Positions 57,107-64,000 of a stretch of 64,000 nt of DNA are shown one piece after another. Source of the DNA: Alistipes sp. (GTDB taxonomy: Bacteria > Bacteroidota > Bacteroidia > Bacteroidales > Rikenellaceae). Position 1 is the stretch's first letter. Each line of letters begins with the position of its first letter. The translations under genes and the position numbers were made by a program. The notes beneath the pieces are model-generated. The model was not told where the DNA came from, made no database searches, and saw nothing but the letters and a program-made list of their open reading frames with translations. The stretch covers positions 1-64,000 of the forward strand of contig JAGAMA010000029.1 of assembly GCA_017624955.1 (NCBI GenBank), read 5' to 3'.

Positions 57107-58779
57107 TACGAGAAGGAGCTTCCTCCGATAAACTCGCGCAGGATGGAGGTGGGCGGAATCTCGTCGGCGGGGCAGGGGACGAAGTTCAAGAGGAACTTCA
57201 GCATGCGGCGTGCCTCGTCGTATTCGGGCACCGTGTCGGGCACCTCGCCGAGGATCTTCTCGGCAAAGGGTTTGAGTACCGAAATCTCGTAGAAGAGCGA
57301 CGAGTTGAGCATCACATCGGCCTCCTCCTGGTAGGGGAAGATGTGCTTCTCCTCGCCACGGCGCACCGAGGGGAAGCGCCTCAGGGTCGAGAGGGCATCG
57401 GCTCCGCGGGTGCGGTAGTCACGAATCAGACGGCGCAACATGCGGTTGTCGGTGGTCGAGATGCGTGTCAGGTTGTCCATCGCCACGGAGGTAAAGCAGG
57501 AGATGTAGATGCGGAACTTCTGGTGATTGGGGATCGCGGGCGTAAGGCGTGGGTTGAGGCCGTGGATGCCCTCGATGATGAGGATCGACCGCTCGTCGAG
57601 GCGGAGCGGCTCTTCGTGCCAGCAACGGCGACCCGTGATAAAGTCGTAGCGCGGAATCTCGACCTCCTCGCCCTGCATCAGCCGTTTGAGGTGGTCGTTG
57701 AAGAGCTCCAGATCGATCGCCTCCAACGCCTCGAAATCGTAGTCGCCCTGCTCGTCGCGCGGGGTCTTGTCACGATCCACAAAGTAGTCGTCTAACGACA
57801 GCATGACGGGCTTTAAGCCCAACACGCCGAGCTGGATGCTGAGTCGTTTCGACGAGGTGGTCTTGCCACTCGACGAGGGGCCCGAAATGAGCACCATGCG
57901 TGTCCCGTGGGTGCGGTTGGCCTCGTAGATGGCATCGGCTATCTCGGCAAACTTGCGTTCGTGGAACGCCTCGGCCACCTTAATCATGGCACCGCCTTGG
58001 CCCGTGCGGATGCGGTTGTTGATCGCTCCGACGGTCGGTACGCCCATCATGCCGACCCACGACTGATGTTCGCGGAAGACATCGGCCATCTTCTCCTGCA
58101 GCGCATCGCACGAGGCGCTTTCGGGGTTGGTGCGGAGGGGCAGACCGATGAAGAATCCCTTGTAGTAGGGGCGTAGGCAGAAGTGGTTGAGATAACCCGC
58201 CGAGGGGGCCAAAGCACCGTAGAAGTAGCCAATCTCGTTGCCCATCGTGTGCAGGTTGCTATAAAGGCGCGGACAGCTCTCCAACAGCTCGATCTTGTCG
58301 TCAAAACCACGCTCCTCATAGAGGCGGCGCACCTCCTCGGTCAGCATGCGGCGGCGGTGGATCGGTTCGTCGGCGCGGATGATGCGCTCGATGGCCTCTT
58401 GCAGGGTCGAGATCTCCGCCTCGCCAAACGACTCAATCCTCTCCACCTCGCAGTAGAAGCCGCTTTGGCCCATCGAGTGGCGGATGTAGAGCTTTTTATC
58501 GGGGAAGCACTCGCCGACGGCTTGTTGCAGGATAAACCAGGCGGTGCGTTGCAGTACGCGGATGCCGGCATAGGAGGTGGCGTCGATAAAGCGAACCGTG
58601 ACGGGGGTATAGATGCGGTAGGATAGCTCCTTGATGCGGTTATTGACCATGGCAGCCAGGAAGGGGTGGGGTTGCTCCCCGAGACGGGAGGCAAGATCGG
58701 AGAGGGTGGTGCCCATCTCGACCTGCCAGGTCGCGGTGTTGTTTTCGCAAGAAACACGAATCGTATTGTCCATAGGCAA
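57103..58779 (-). CDS. TGS-domain nucleoside kinase (uridine kinase-like)
   Basis: A 558-residue fusion. Residues 1-65 are a TGS domain, about 66-220 a ThrRS/AlaRS second-additional-domain-like part (with HSMGQSGFYCEV and YFYGAL), and about 290-500 a P-loop kinase with Walker A GPSSSGKTT (300-308), SLDDYFVDRDKTP and RYDFITGRR..., as in uridine kinase/phosphoribulokinase. Bacteroidota genomes commonly encode this fusion. The N-terminal part resembles that of thrS in this same window; its function there is unknown, and nucleoside specificity is inferred. The start could be Met3. Divergent from the 5'-nucleotidase-like gene. Confidence 0.85.
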   Translation of the reverse strand: MPMDNTIRVSCENNTATWQVEMGTTLSDLASRLGEQPHPFLAAMVNNRIKELSYRIYTPVTVRFIDATSYAGIRVLQRTAWFILQQAVGECFPDKKLYIRHSMGQSGFYCEVERIESFGEAEISTLQEAIERIIRADEPIHRRRMLTEEVRRLYEERGFDDKIELLESCPRLYSNLHTMGNEIGYFYGALAPSAGYLNHFCLRPYYKGFFIGLPLRTNPESASCDALQEKMADVFREHQSWVGMMGVPTVGAINNRIRTGQGGAMIKVAEAFHERKFAEIADAIYEANRTHGTRMVLISGPSSSGKTTSSKRLSIQLGVLGLKPVMLSLDDYFVDRDKTPRDEQGDYDFEALEAIDLELFNDHLKRLMQGEEVEIPRYDFITGRRCWHEEPLRLDERSILIIEGIHGLNPRLTPAIPNHQKFRIYISCFTSVAMDNLTRISTTDNRMLRRLIRDYRTRGADALSTLRRFPSVRRGEEKHIFPYQEEADVMLNSSLFYEISVLKPFAEKILGEVPDTVPEYDEARRMLKFLLNFVPCPADEIPPTSILREFIGGSSFSY

Positions 58780-58819
58780 TCTTGTCGTTAAAAAGTGAGC
58801 TAAAGTTAGAAAATCTTTT

Positions 58820-58827
58820 TAAATTTG
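58820..58827 (+). promoter_or_regulatory. -7 box for the nucleotidase-like gene
   Basis: TAAATTTG, 34 bases before the ATG. No TTG at 19-23 bp upstream. Confidence 0.45.
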
Positions 58828-58861
58828 CCAAACAAAGCACCATGAAGGCCCAATTTTGACT

Positions 58862-60286
58862 ATGAAAAGATATATCTATACCTTCGCCCTGGCTGTGGTA
58901 CTCCTGCTCACGGCCTGCTCGCAGCGTGAACGCACGCTCGTAATTCTTTCGACGAACGACATGCACGGCAAGATCCAACGCTTTCCGCACCTGACAACGG
59001 CCGTCCGGGCGTGCCGCGATACGGTGGAGCGGGTGCTCTTGGTCGATGCCGGTGACCGTTGGACGGGTAACGCCTATGTCGATCGCGTATCGGTACCCGG
59101 ACGACCGATCATCGAGTTGATGAATGGCCTGGGCTACGATGCGGTAACGCTTGGTAATCACGAGTTTGACTTCGGTCAGGCTCACCTGGGCGGCGTGATT
59201 GATTCGCTGTGCGACTTTGAGGTGCTCTGCGCCAATGTCGTGAGCGATACGGCGACCTTCCCGAAGGTGGCGCCCTGGACCATCGTGGAGCGCGACGGTG
59301 TGAAGATCGGCCTGGTGGGCGTGGTGACCAATTACGAGGGGCAGGGGACTCCGGCAGGCAATAAGTCGAGCTATGTGGGGCTGCGCTTCAGCGATCCGCA
59401 GCAGGCGGCCGTCGATGCGGCCGATGCCCTGCGCGGTAAGGTCGATGTGCTGGTGCTCCTTTCGCACATGGGCCATGACCGCGATTTTGAACTCATGGCG
59501 CGCGAAAACCGCTACGATATGGTCATCGGCGGCCATACGCACGAATACCTCGATACGGTGGTCTGCGGTACACCCTACGGGCAGACCTACAAGGATGTGC
59601 GCAATGTGGGTGCAACGACCATCCGCCTCAAGGGGAAAAAGGTGCTTTCGGTCGCGTACGAAAATATCCTCACCACCTCCTACGCTCCCGATTCGGCCTG
59701 CCTAAAGGAGGTGGCGCGCTACTATGCCGACGAGGAGCTGAATCGCCCGATCGGCACGCTGACCGAGACGGCTACGCAGGTGGGGCTGGCCAACTGGTTT
59801 GTGGAGCTGATGAAGCGCCCTACGCGCGCCGAGGTGGGATTCTACCACATTGGCGGCGTGAGGATGGACTCGCTCGAGATGGGCGGTGTCGGCACGGCGG
59901 CGGTCTACGACCTGGAGCCCTTCTCGTCGCGTGTGGCCGAGATGCAGATGACCCCCGAAGAGATGCGCCGTATGCTTGTTACGAAGTACAACGAGCCTAC
60001 GCGCGAGGGGCATCGGATCGACCTGCACTCAACAACCCCCTACACGATTTTGGTAAACGACAAGGACGAGGCGGTCGATGTCTTGTTCCCGACCCTGAAG
60101 GAGGGGCGCTCGTACCGCGTGGCGATTTCGGACTACGCCTTTAAGAATTATCGCGGTTTGCAATACCGCGAGGGGCGCATCCGCGAGGAGTTGATCACCA
60201 ATCTGATGATCGAGGCACTGCGCCGTGCACCCGTTCGTCCCGACAACGAGCAGCACGCATCTATTCGCCCTCAAATCAAGCAGTAA
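58862..60286 (+). CDS. 5'-nucleotidase/metallophosphatase-family lipoprotein
   Basis: A 474-residue lipoprotein (lipobox LLTAC, Cys19 or so). The metallophosphatase domain (about 25-250) has the di-metal motifs ILSTNDMHG, VDAGDRWTG, TLGNHEFDFG, LLSHMGHDRD and GGHTHEY. A 5_nucleotid_C-like domain (about 300-460) follows. The family hydrolyses 5'-nucleotides, 2',3'-cyclic nucleotides or UDP-sugars outside the cytoplasm. In many bacteria the two domains are split, here they are fused. Start at the ATG 58862 rather than a TTG six bases upstream, because the ATG begins the signal peptide. Confidence 0.88.
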   Translation: MKRYIYTFALAVVLLLTACSQRERTLVILSTNDMHGKIQRFPHLTTAVRACRDTVERVLLVDAGDRWTGNAYVDRVSVPGRPIIELMNGLGYDAVTLGNHEFDFGQAHLGGVIDSLCDFEVLCANVVSDTATFPKVAPWTIVERDGVKIGLVGVVTNYEGQGTPAGNKSSYVGLRFSDPQQAAVDAADALRGKVDVLVLLSHMGHDRDFELMARENRYDMVIGGHTHEYLDTVVCGTPYGQTYKDVRNVGATTIRLKGKKVLSVAYENILTTSYAPDSACLKEVARYYADEELNRPIGTLTETATQVGLANWFVELMKRPTRAEVGFYHIGGVRMDSLEMGGVGTAAVYDLEPFSSRVAEMQMTPEEMRRMLVTKYNEPTREGHRIDLHSTTPYTILVNDKDEAVDVLFPTLKEGRSYRVAISDYAFKNYRGLQYREGRIREELITNLMIEALRRAPVRPDNEQHASIRPQIKQ

Positions 60287-60302
60287 AGGTGCTTTATGAC
60301 CC

Positions 60303-60351
60303 GATGCGAGGCGACAAAACGCTGTTTTGCCGCCTCGCATCCGTTTTGTTC
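60303..60351 (+). terminator. Terminator of the nucleotidase-like gene
   Basis: GATGCGAGGCG.CAAAA and TTTTG.CGCCTCGCATC form a long stem (one mismatch) followed by CCGTTTTGTT. A second weaker hairpin (ATCCGTT/AACGGAT) follows at once. Confidence 0.85.
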
Positions 60352-60408
60352 CATTCCGACAAACAACGGATTTTGTACGCTTTGGAAGGCTCTTTTTGGG
60401 AGGCGCGC

Positions 60409-60439
60409 TTGGTGGCAGGAAATATTCTGCGTACATTTG
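60409..60439 (+). promoter_or_regulatory. Promoter of the AraC-type regulator gene
   Basis: TTG (60409-60411), 20 bp, TACATTTG (60432-60439), 31 bases before the ATG at 60471. It settles the start, since the longer frame would begin upstream of it. Confidence 0.78.
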
Positions 60440-60470
60440 TTTATCCAATTTTAATACACGCTTTTACCCG

Positions 60471-61523
60471 ATGCTTGACGAACGCCTGTTTTATTTTATC
60501 CATGGCGTGGTGACGATGTATTTCTTCGTGGCCGGCACGACCCGCATTCGCCGCAAAGAGGCCTCGCGCCTGGAGCGGCTGTGTGGTTATGTGCTGCTCT
60601 ATTGGTGCTTCCTGGAGACGAAGGATCTGCTCTTTTACCTCGCCCCCGAAATTCGCCAAAGCTACATATCCAACCTCCTGATCCTGATTGATATGACTGC
60701 CGTGACGGCCGGTTGTGGTTTTGTGATCGAACTGCTCAATGCCGGGTGGTTTACGCCACGCCGTGCGCTGGGATTGGTTTCGCCCTTCCTGCTTTCGATC
60801 GTGGCCTATGCCGTGACGGCCATGGAGTGGATTGTCGATGCCACATTTATCTTCGTGGTGTGCTACTCGATTGGTTTTGTGATCTATATGGTCTATGCCG
60901 TCAGACGCTATAACCGCCTGTTGAGGGAGAACCTCTCGAATGTGGAGTATGTCCATGTGCGGTGGCTGAAGTGGGTGGCAACGATGCTGGCCGCCTGCCT
61001 GGTGGTCTGGATCGCCTCGTGCTACTTCTCCTCCTGGGTGGTGGATAGCTGCTATCAACTGATGCTCGTTTCGATGTGGGTGGTTACACTCTACTTTGCT
61101 GACCGTCAGCGTGCTCCGCAAATCGCGCCTGCCGTCACCGCGCCCGCCAAAGCCTCTTCGGAGCAGGTGCTGGGAGCAGCTTTGGAGCATAAGTTGGCGC
61201 AACTACTGGATGAGGAGCGCGTGTGGCTCAATCCGCAACTTACGCTCTCGGATTTGGCGATGCAGGTGGGTACGAACCGCACCTATCTGTCGAACTACCT
61301 GAACAATACACTTCACACGACCTTCTACGACTACATCAACGGCTTCCGCCTCAAGGCGGCCCTCGAGCAGCTGAACGATCCGGCAACCTCGGTGACGATG
61401 GTCGAACTGGCCGAGTCGTGCGGCTTTAACTCCACCTCGACCTTCCGCCGTGTCTTCGTGCGGGCGATGGGGTGCTCCTATGTCGAGTATCGTGATCGGA
61501 TCCTTGCCCAAAAGCGCCCGTAG
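60471..61523 (+). CDS. AraC-family regulator with N-terminal membrane domain
   Basis: A 350-residue protein: about six or seven hydrophobic helices (residues 1-230) and a C-terminal AraC-type DNA-binding domain (about 245-345) with LTLSDLAMQVGTNRTYLSNYLNN and MVELAESCGFNSTSTFRRVFVRAMGCSYVEYRD. Membrane-embedded AraC regulators are common in Bacteroidota and sense envelope or small-molecule signals. The membrane part has no recognised ligand. Start at 60471 because its promoter lies between 60409 and 60439. Next to the membrane protein pair 61629-63101, a possible target. Confidence 0.9.
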   Translation: MLDERLFYFIHGVVTMYFFVAGTTRIRRKEASRLERLCGYVLLYWCFLETKDLLFYLAPEIRQSYISNLLILIDMTAVTAGCGFVIELLNAGWFTPRRALGLVSPFLLSIVAYAVTAMEWIVDATFIFVVCYSIGFVIYMVYAVRRYNRLLRENLSNVEYVHVRWLKWVATMLAACLVVWIASCYFSSWVVDSCYQLMLVSMWVVTLYFADRQRAPQIAPAVTAPAKASSEQVLGAALEHKLAQLLDEERVWLNPQLTLSDLAMQVGTNRTYLSNYLNNTLHTTFYDYINGFRLKAALEQLNDPATSVTMVELAESCGFNSTSTFRRVFVRAMGCSYVEYRDRILAQKRP

Positions 61524-61562
61524 CGCTTCTTTTGATGTGATGATAGGGCGTTTTTGATGCAA

Positions 61563-61597
61563 TGAAAGGCCACCTTCGGGGTGGCTTTTTAATTTTG
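61563..61597 (+). terminator. Terminator of the AraC-type gene and -7 box of the next gene
   Basis: AAGGCCACC/GGTGGCTTTTT stem with loop TTCGG. Its T tail overlaps TAATTTTG (61590-61597), which fits a -7 box for the following gene, 31 bases before its ATG. Confidence 0.75.
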
Positions 61598-61628
61598 TAC
61601 CATCACGAACGATTCAACATCAAATCAC

Positions 61629-62798
61629 ATGAAACGACTTTTTGTACTATCGCTGTTGCTCTTTGTGGGTGTAACGGCACTCGCGGCTGACGAGGAGAAG
61701 GAGAAAAAGGAATATATGTCGGACGAGGAGCGTACGGCAATGATTCAAAAGGCCCTTGCCGAGCGCGATATCGAATTGGTCATCGATCCGTGGGGTGGCA
61801 GCGGTGTCGAGTGTAAGGAGCTGACCCGACAGGGTGGCGACTATGTCTCTCTTACCAACTCGCCCGAAGTCCTCTTCGAGCGTGGCTACACCTTTAAGCC
61901 CATCGCCTTTGTCCATGGCTATCGCTATGTATTTGAGCACGAAGGGAAATATTATGGAGCACCCATGTCGGATGTGTTGGTGGATAAGCGAGGCGATCGG
62001 GAGGAGCTGGCCTTTATGATTCGTGGTAAGAGCCATCAGATGACCTCCGTGGCCGGTCGCTTCTATGGCACTTCGTCGGCGTTGTGGATGATGCTCCTGA
62101 TCATGGGCGCGGCAGCCGTAGTGACGGCGCTCTATTTCGTGACCAAATCCGCAGCCCTGCGCCCGCTTGTTCTGGCCGTGATGCCCGCCTCGATACTTCT
62201 CTTCTCGCTGATTGAGATTTACGGCTATATCAAGTTTGGTGGCGATATCTTCTGGTGGTGCGAGTACGATCGCTACGGCTTCTTCGGGTCGCTCTGGCGT
62301 GTGATTCCCTTCGCTGCGATGGTTGCCGCACAGGTCTATAGCATCAAATGCTACGAGCGCGTACTCTTCGAGGGCAACGACGATCCGAACGATGACGAGC
62401 GTAAGATCAGCCTTAAGCCGGCCGCCTGGAGTTTGGCGCTCTGTATTCCCGTGCTTATCGTTATCATCCTTATTATGGGTAGCTTGGACCTGGAGAACAC
62501 GATTCTGATGGATATATTGGGCATCGGCGGTTTCTTGGCCACGTTAGGCGTGGGCCTGATGATTTCGTTCAAGCGCAATGTCAAGAGCTTTGGCCCCATA
62601 TCGGGTTTGTGGGTTACGATCTTCTCGATTGTCTACATCATCGGCTGCCTCATCTCGGCAATAGCGATGATTACGCTGATTTTCCGCATCATCCTGCAGA
62701 TTCTGGTGGTCGTTGCCACCTTCCTGATTTTTGCCATGATGGGTACACGCCGTCGTGTCTATCGCAACGGTCGTGTCTATGAAGAACACTATTATTAA
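61629..62798 (+). CDS. Unrecognised exported multi-pass membrane protein
   Basis: A 389-residue protein I do not recognise. It has a signal peptide (to about ALAAD, residue 21), a soluble region (about 22-145) that is charged and includes EEREK-type acidic stretches, then about seven hydrophobic helices (from about 148) with WW/CEYDRYGFFG between helices 3 and 4. A C-terminal helix pair ends in a basic RRRVYRNGRVYEEHYY tail. No catalytic motif seen. The next gene, 21 bases on, encodes a 93-residue one-helix protein, so a two-component membrane complex is possible. Regulation may come from the adjacent AraC-type gene. Confidence 0.7.
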   Translation: MKRLFVLSLLLFVGVTALAADEEKEKKEYMSDEERTAMIQKALAERDIELVIDPWGGSGVECKELTRQGGDYVSLTNSPEVLFERGYTFKPIAFVHGYRYVFEHEGKYYGAPMSDVLVDKRGDREELAFMIRGKSHQMTSVAGRFYGTSSALWMMLLIMGAAAVVTALYFVTKSAALRPLVLAVMPASILLFSLIEIYGYIKFGGDIFWWCEYDRYGFFGSLWRVIPFAAMVAAQVYSIKCYERVLFEGNDDPNDDERKISLKPAAWSLALCIPVLIVIILIMGSLDLENTILMDILGIGGFLATLGVGLMISFKRNVKSFGPISGLWVTIFSIVYIIGCLISAIAMITLIFRIILQILVVVATFLIFAMMGTRRRVYRNGRVYEEHYY

Positions 62799-62819
62799 CA
62801 ATATAAAAACAGAATCGCT

Positions 62820-63101
62820 ATGAGTAATAAACTGGGTATTGTCGGAACGTGGTTCCGCATTTGTGCTTCGGGCTTTGGTATGGGTGTTGACGCTGCCAAA
62901 GCAGTCGGTATTGTGGTCTTTATCCTCTCGCTGGTATTTGTTGTCGGCATTGCCATCCTTTGGTGGATCATCAAATTCTTTATCAATCGCAATAAGGCGA
63001 AGAAGGAGGAGGCTGCCGCAACGGCTGCCGCAACGACTGCCGCAACGACTGCTGCAAAGCCCGAGGTAAAGCCCGAGGTGAAGCCCACCGAAAAGCAGTA
63101 G
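62820..63101 (+). CDS. Small single-helix membrane protein with Lys/Ala-rich tail
   Basis: A 93-residue protein: a hydrophobic helix at about 30-52 (VGIVVFILSLVFVVGIAILWWIIKFF), then a tail made of Ala, Thr, Lys, Glu and Pro with repeats such as AATAAATTAATTAA and KPEVKPEVKP. Likely a membrane-anchored flexible tail. Unknown function; paired with the preceding multi-pass protein in one transcript. Confidence 0.65.
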   Translation: MSNKLGIVGTWFRICASGFGMGVDAAKAVGIVVFILSLVFVVGIAILWWIIKFFINRNKAKKEEAAATAAATTAATTAAKPEVKPEVKPTEKQ

Positions 63102-63118
63102 GCTTGTTGGCTTCGATG

Positions 63119-63160
63119 AAAGAGGGTGCCCGAACCGAATCGGACACCCTCTCTTTTTTT
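63119..63160. terminator. Terminator of the membrane protein pair
   Basis: AGAGGGTG.CC/GG.CACCCTCT stem followed by TTTTTTT. A and T ends suit both strands; convergent with the WG lipoprotein gene. Confidence 0.88.
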
Positions 63161-63164
63161 GTGT

Positions 63165-63767
63165 TTATCGCTTTAGCCGCCCCAAGGCGCTTTGGGCTTC
63201 GTGGCTGTAGTTGAAGTTGGGTTGGATGACCCATTGATTTTGGCGGTTGATCACGCCCCAGCCAGCTCCGACAGCCTTCACGACGGCAAATCCGTCGCTG
63301 TCGAATTGGTGCGCATTCTCGTATTGGGGCGGGATGTGCCACGCTCCGAGGTGGTTCAGGTAGCCGTAAAGCTCCGTCGCAGGGTCCTCGGCATACCAGA
63401 GCTCAATGCCCAACATGCGCCCCTTGCGGATCGCCCCCATCGCCTCGTCACAATCGACCGAGGAGCGGAACACGGGTTGAATGACCCACTGCCCCAGGGG
63501 GTTGATGACTCCATAGCGATTGCCGACCAGCACGCGCGCCATGCCGTTCGAAAAACTCTGTGCCGATTTGAATTGGGGTTTGATGACCCATAGACCGAGG
63601 TCGCCCAGGTAGCCGTAAAGCCCCGTGGCAGGGTCTTCGGTCGGGGTCAGACTGCGCGAGATGCTTTCCACCTGCGCCAGGGCAGGGCTGTGATTCGAGT
63701 AGAGGAGGGAGGTGCAGGAGGAGGCAAGGAGCGCCACCATAAAGAGCACAACAATACGACTTTTCAT
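63165..63767 (-). CDS. WG-repeat lipoprotein
   Basis: A 200-residue lipoprotein (lipobox LLASSC, Cys18). It is built from about four WG/KWG repeats: LYGYLGDLGLWVIKPQFKSAQSFSNGMARV, GVINPLGQWVIQPVF, LYGYLNHLGAWHIPPQYENAHQF and WGVINRQNQWVIQPNF. WG repeats are thought to form beta-propeller-like or stacked structures for protein binding. It lies 11 kb from the kinase-WG cluster and could be a surface counterpart, but no direct link is visible. Own consensus promoter. Confidence 0.85.
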   Translation of the reverse strand: MKSRIVVLFMVALLASSCTSLLYSNHSPALAQVESISRSLTPTEDPATGLYGYLGDLGLWVIKPQFKSAQSFSNGMARVLVGNRYGVINPLGQWVIQPVFRSSVDCDEAMGAIRKGRMLGIELWYAEDPATELYGYLNHLGAWHIPPQYENAHQFDSDGFAVVKAVGAGWGVINRQNQWVIQPNFNYSHEAQSALGRLKR

Positions 63768-63784
63768 CTTTTACAAAATTTTTC

Positions 63785-63814
63785 CAAAAATAGTCGCTGC
63801 GCCCCATGTCGCAA
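63785..63814 (-). promoter_or_regulatory. Promoter of the WG lipoprotein gene
   Basis: On the minus strand TTG (63812-63814), 19 bp, TATTTTTG (63785-63792), 17 bases before the ATG. Confidence 0.8.
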
Positions 63815-63854
63815 AGCCACACGATACAATTTACCCAATGAAAGGCGTAATGAG

Positions 63855-63905
63855 CGTATCCCTTAAGGAACTTTAAGCCCCCTTAAGAAACCTTAAGTAA
63901 CCTTT
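63855..63905. repeat. Clustered TTAAG words near the window end
   Basis: CCTTAAGG, CTTTAAG, CCTTAAG and CCTTAAG occur within about 40 bases. It may be an operator array or simple AT/GC microsequence for the next, unseen gene. Confidence 0.4.
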
Positions 63906-63982
63906 TTACGCCCACCTTTGCTAAATCGCTCATTTTCGGCGAAAAAAGGTGTGCCAAATTTTTAATTTCCCGATTTTAATTG

Positions 63983-63990
63983 TACCTTTG
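63983..63990 (+). promoter_or_regulatory. -7 box for a gene beyond the window
   Basis: TACCTTTG, ten bases from the window end. It suggests a plus-strand transcript starting just outside. Confidence 0.4.
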
Positions 63991-64000
63991 CAGTCCCAAA

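Noticed and set aside
1..64000. tRNA, rRNA, transposase and phage genes
   Set aside because: Intergenic sequences were read for cloverleaf ends, rRNA motifs and transposase-like frames; none was found by eye. tRNAscan and Rfam searches would be decisive.

Overview
The window looks like a chromosomal segment of a Bacteroidales bacterium, most likely Rikenellaceae/Alistipes-like. Supporting signs are Bacteroidota -33/-7 promoters (TTG, 19-23 bp, TAnnTTTG) upstream of many genes, AT-rich ribosome binding regions without a strong Shine-Dalgarno, lipoproteins and a fimbrillin-type surface protein, two Skp/OmpH paralogues behind BamA, class I fumarase, BatD/BatE, and fairly GC-rich codon use. Genus is inferred from general knowledge, not from a search. 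No rRNA, tRNA, transposase, phage gene or CRISPR array was seen.

Layout. 1-3.2 kb: a 47-residue peptide gene followed by a large fimbrillin/Fn3 surface lipoprotein. 3.2-9 kb: the cell-shape operon mreB-mreC-mreD-mrdA-rodA (minus strand). 9.1-15.9 kb: a nitronate monooxygenase-like flavoenzyme, then nadK-uppS-bamA-ompH-ompH. 15.9-18.7 kb: pdxJ-cca-tsaC. 18.6-21 kb: two divergent EamA transporters and a VOC protein. 21.2-28.4 kb: yebC, a secreted DUF1566-like protein, pgi, gpsA, an acetyl-xylan-esterase-like enzyme and class II aldolase. 28.9-38.2 kb: a duplicated-domain lipoprotein, fumarase-batD-batE-recR, a META-domain lipoprotein, recF-DUF721, and a TPR protein with ribH. 38.4-41.1 kb: a two-component system divergent from a small secreted TonB-plug-like protein, with a three-copy 10-bp-period operator between them. 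41.2-47.9 kb: pdxA-thrS-infC, rnz-trmH-type methylase, trxB. 47.9-52.7 kb: a kinase/WG-repeat, DUF4954, VWA and pseudokinase/WG-repeat cluster, the least understood part of the window. 52.9-63.8 kb: SlyD, a four-helix-bundle gene bounded by a perfect inverted repeat, gcvP, a TGS-nucleoside kinase, a 5'-nucleotidase-like lipoprotein, an AraC regulator with membrane helices, two membrane proteins and a WG-repeat lipoprotein.

How it fits together. Most genes are housekeeping and grouped by function: envelope (mre/rod, bam/skp, uppS), central carbon metabolism (pgi, fba, gpsA, fumarase), cofactors (pdxJ, pdxA, nadK, ribH), and RNA/translation (cca, tsaC, thrS, infC, rnz). The most interesting non-routine signals are the kinase-VWA-pseudokinase cluster, a thrS leader hairpin presenting CUCGUAA (the anticodon loop of a tRNA-Thr), the TTAACA operator of the two-component system, the intervening-sequence-like four-helix-bundle unit, the peptide gene before the fimbrillin gene, and several families of structured dispersed intergenic repeats, two of which show compensatory changes between copies.
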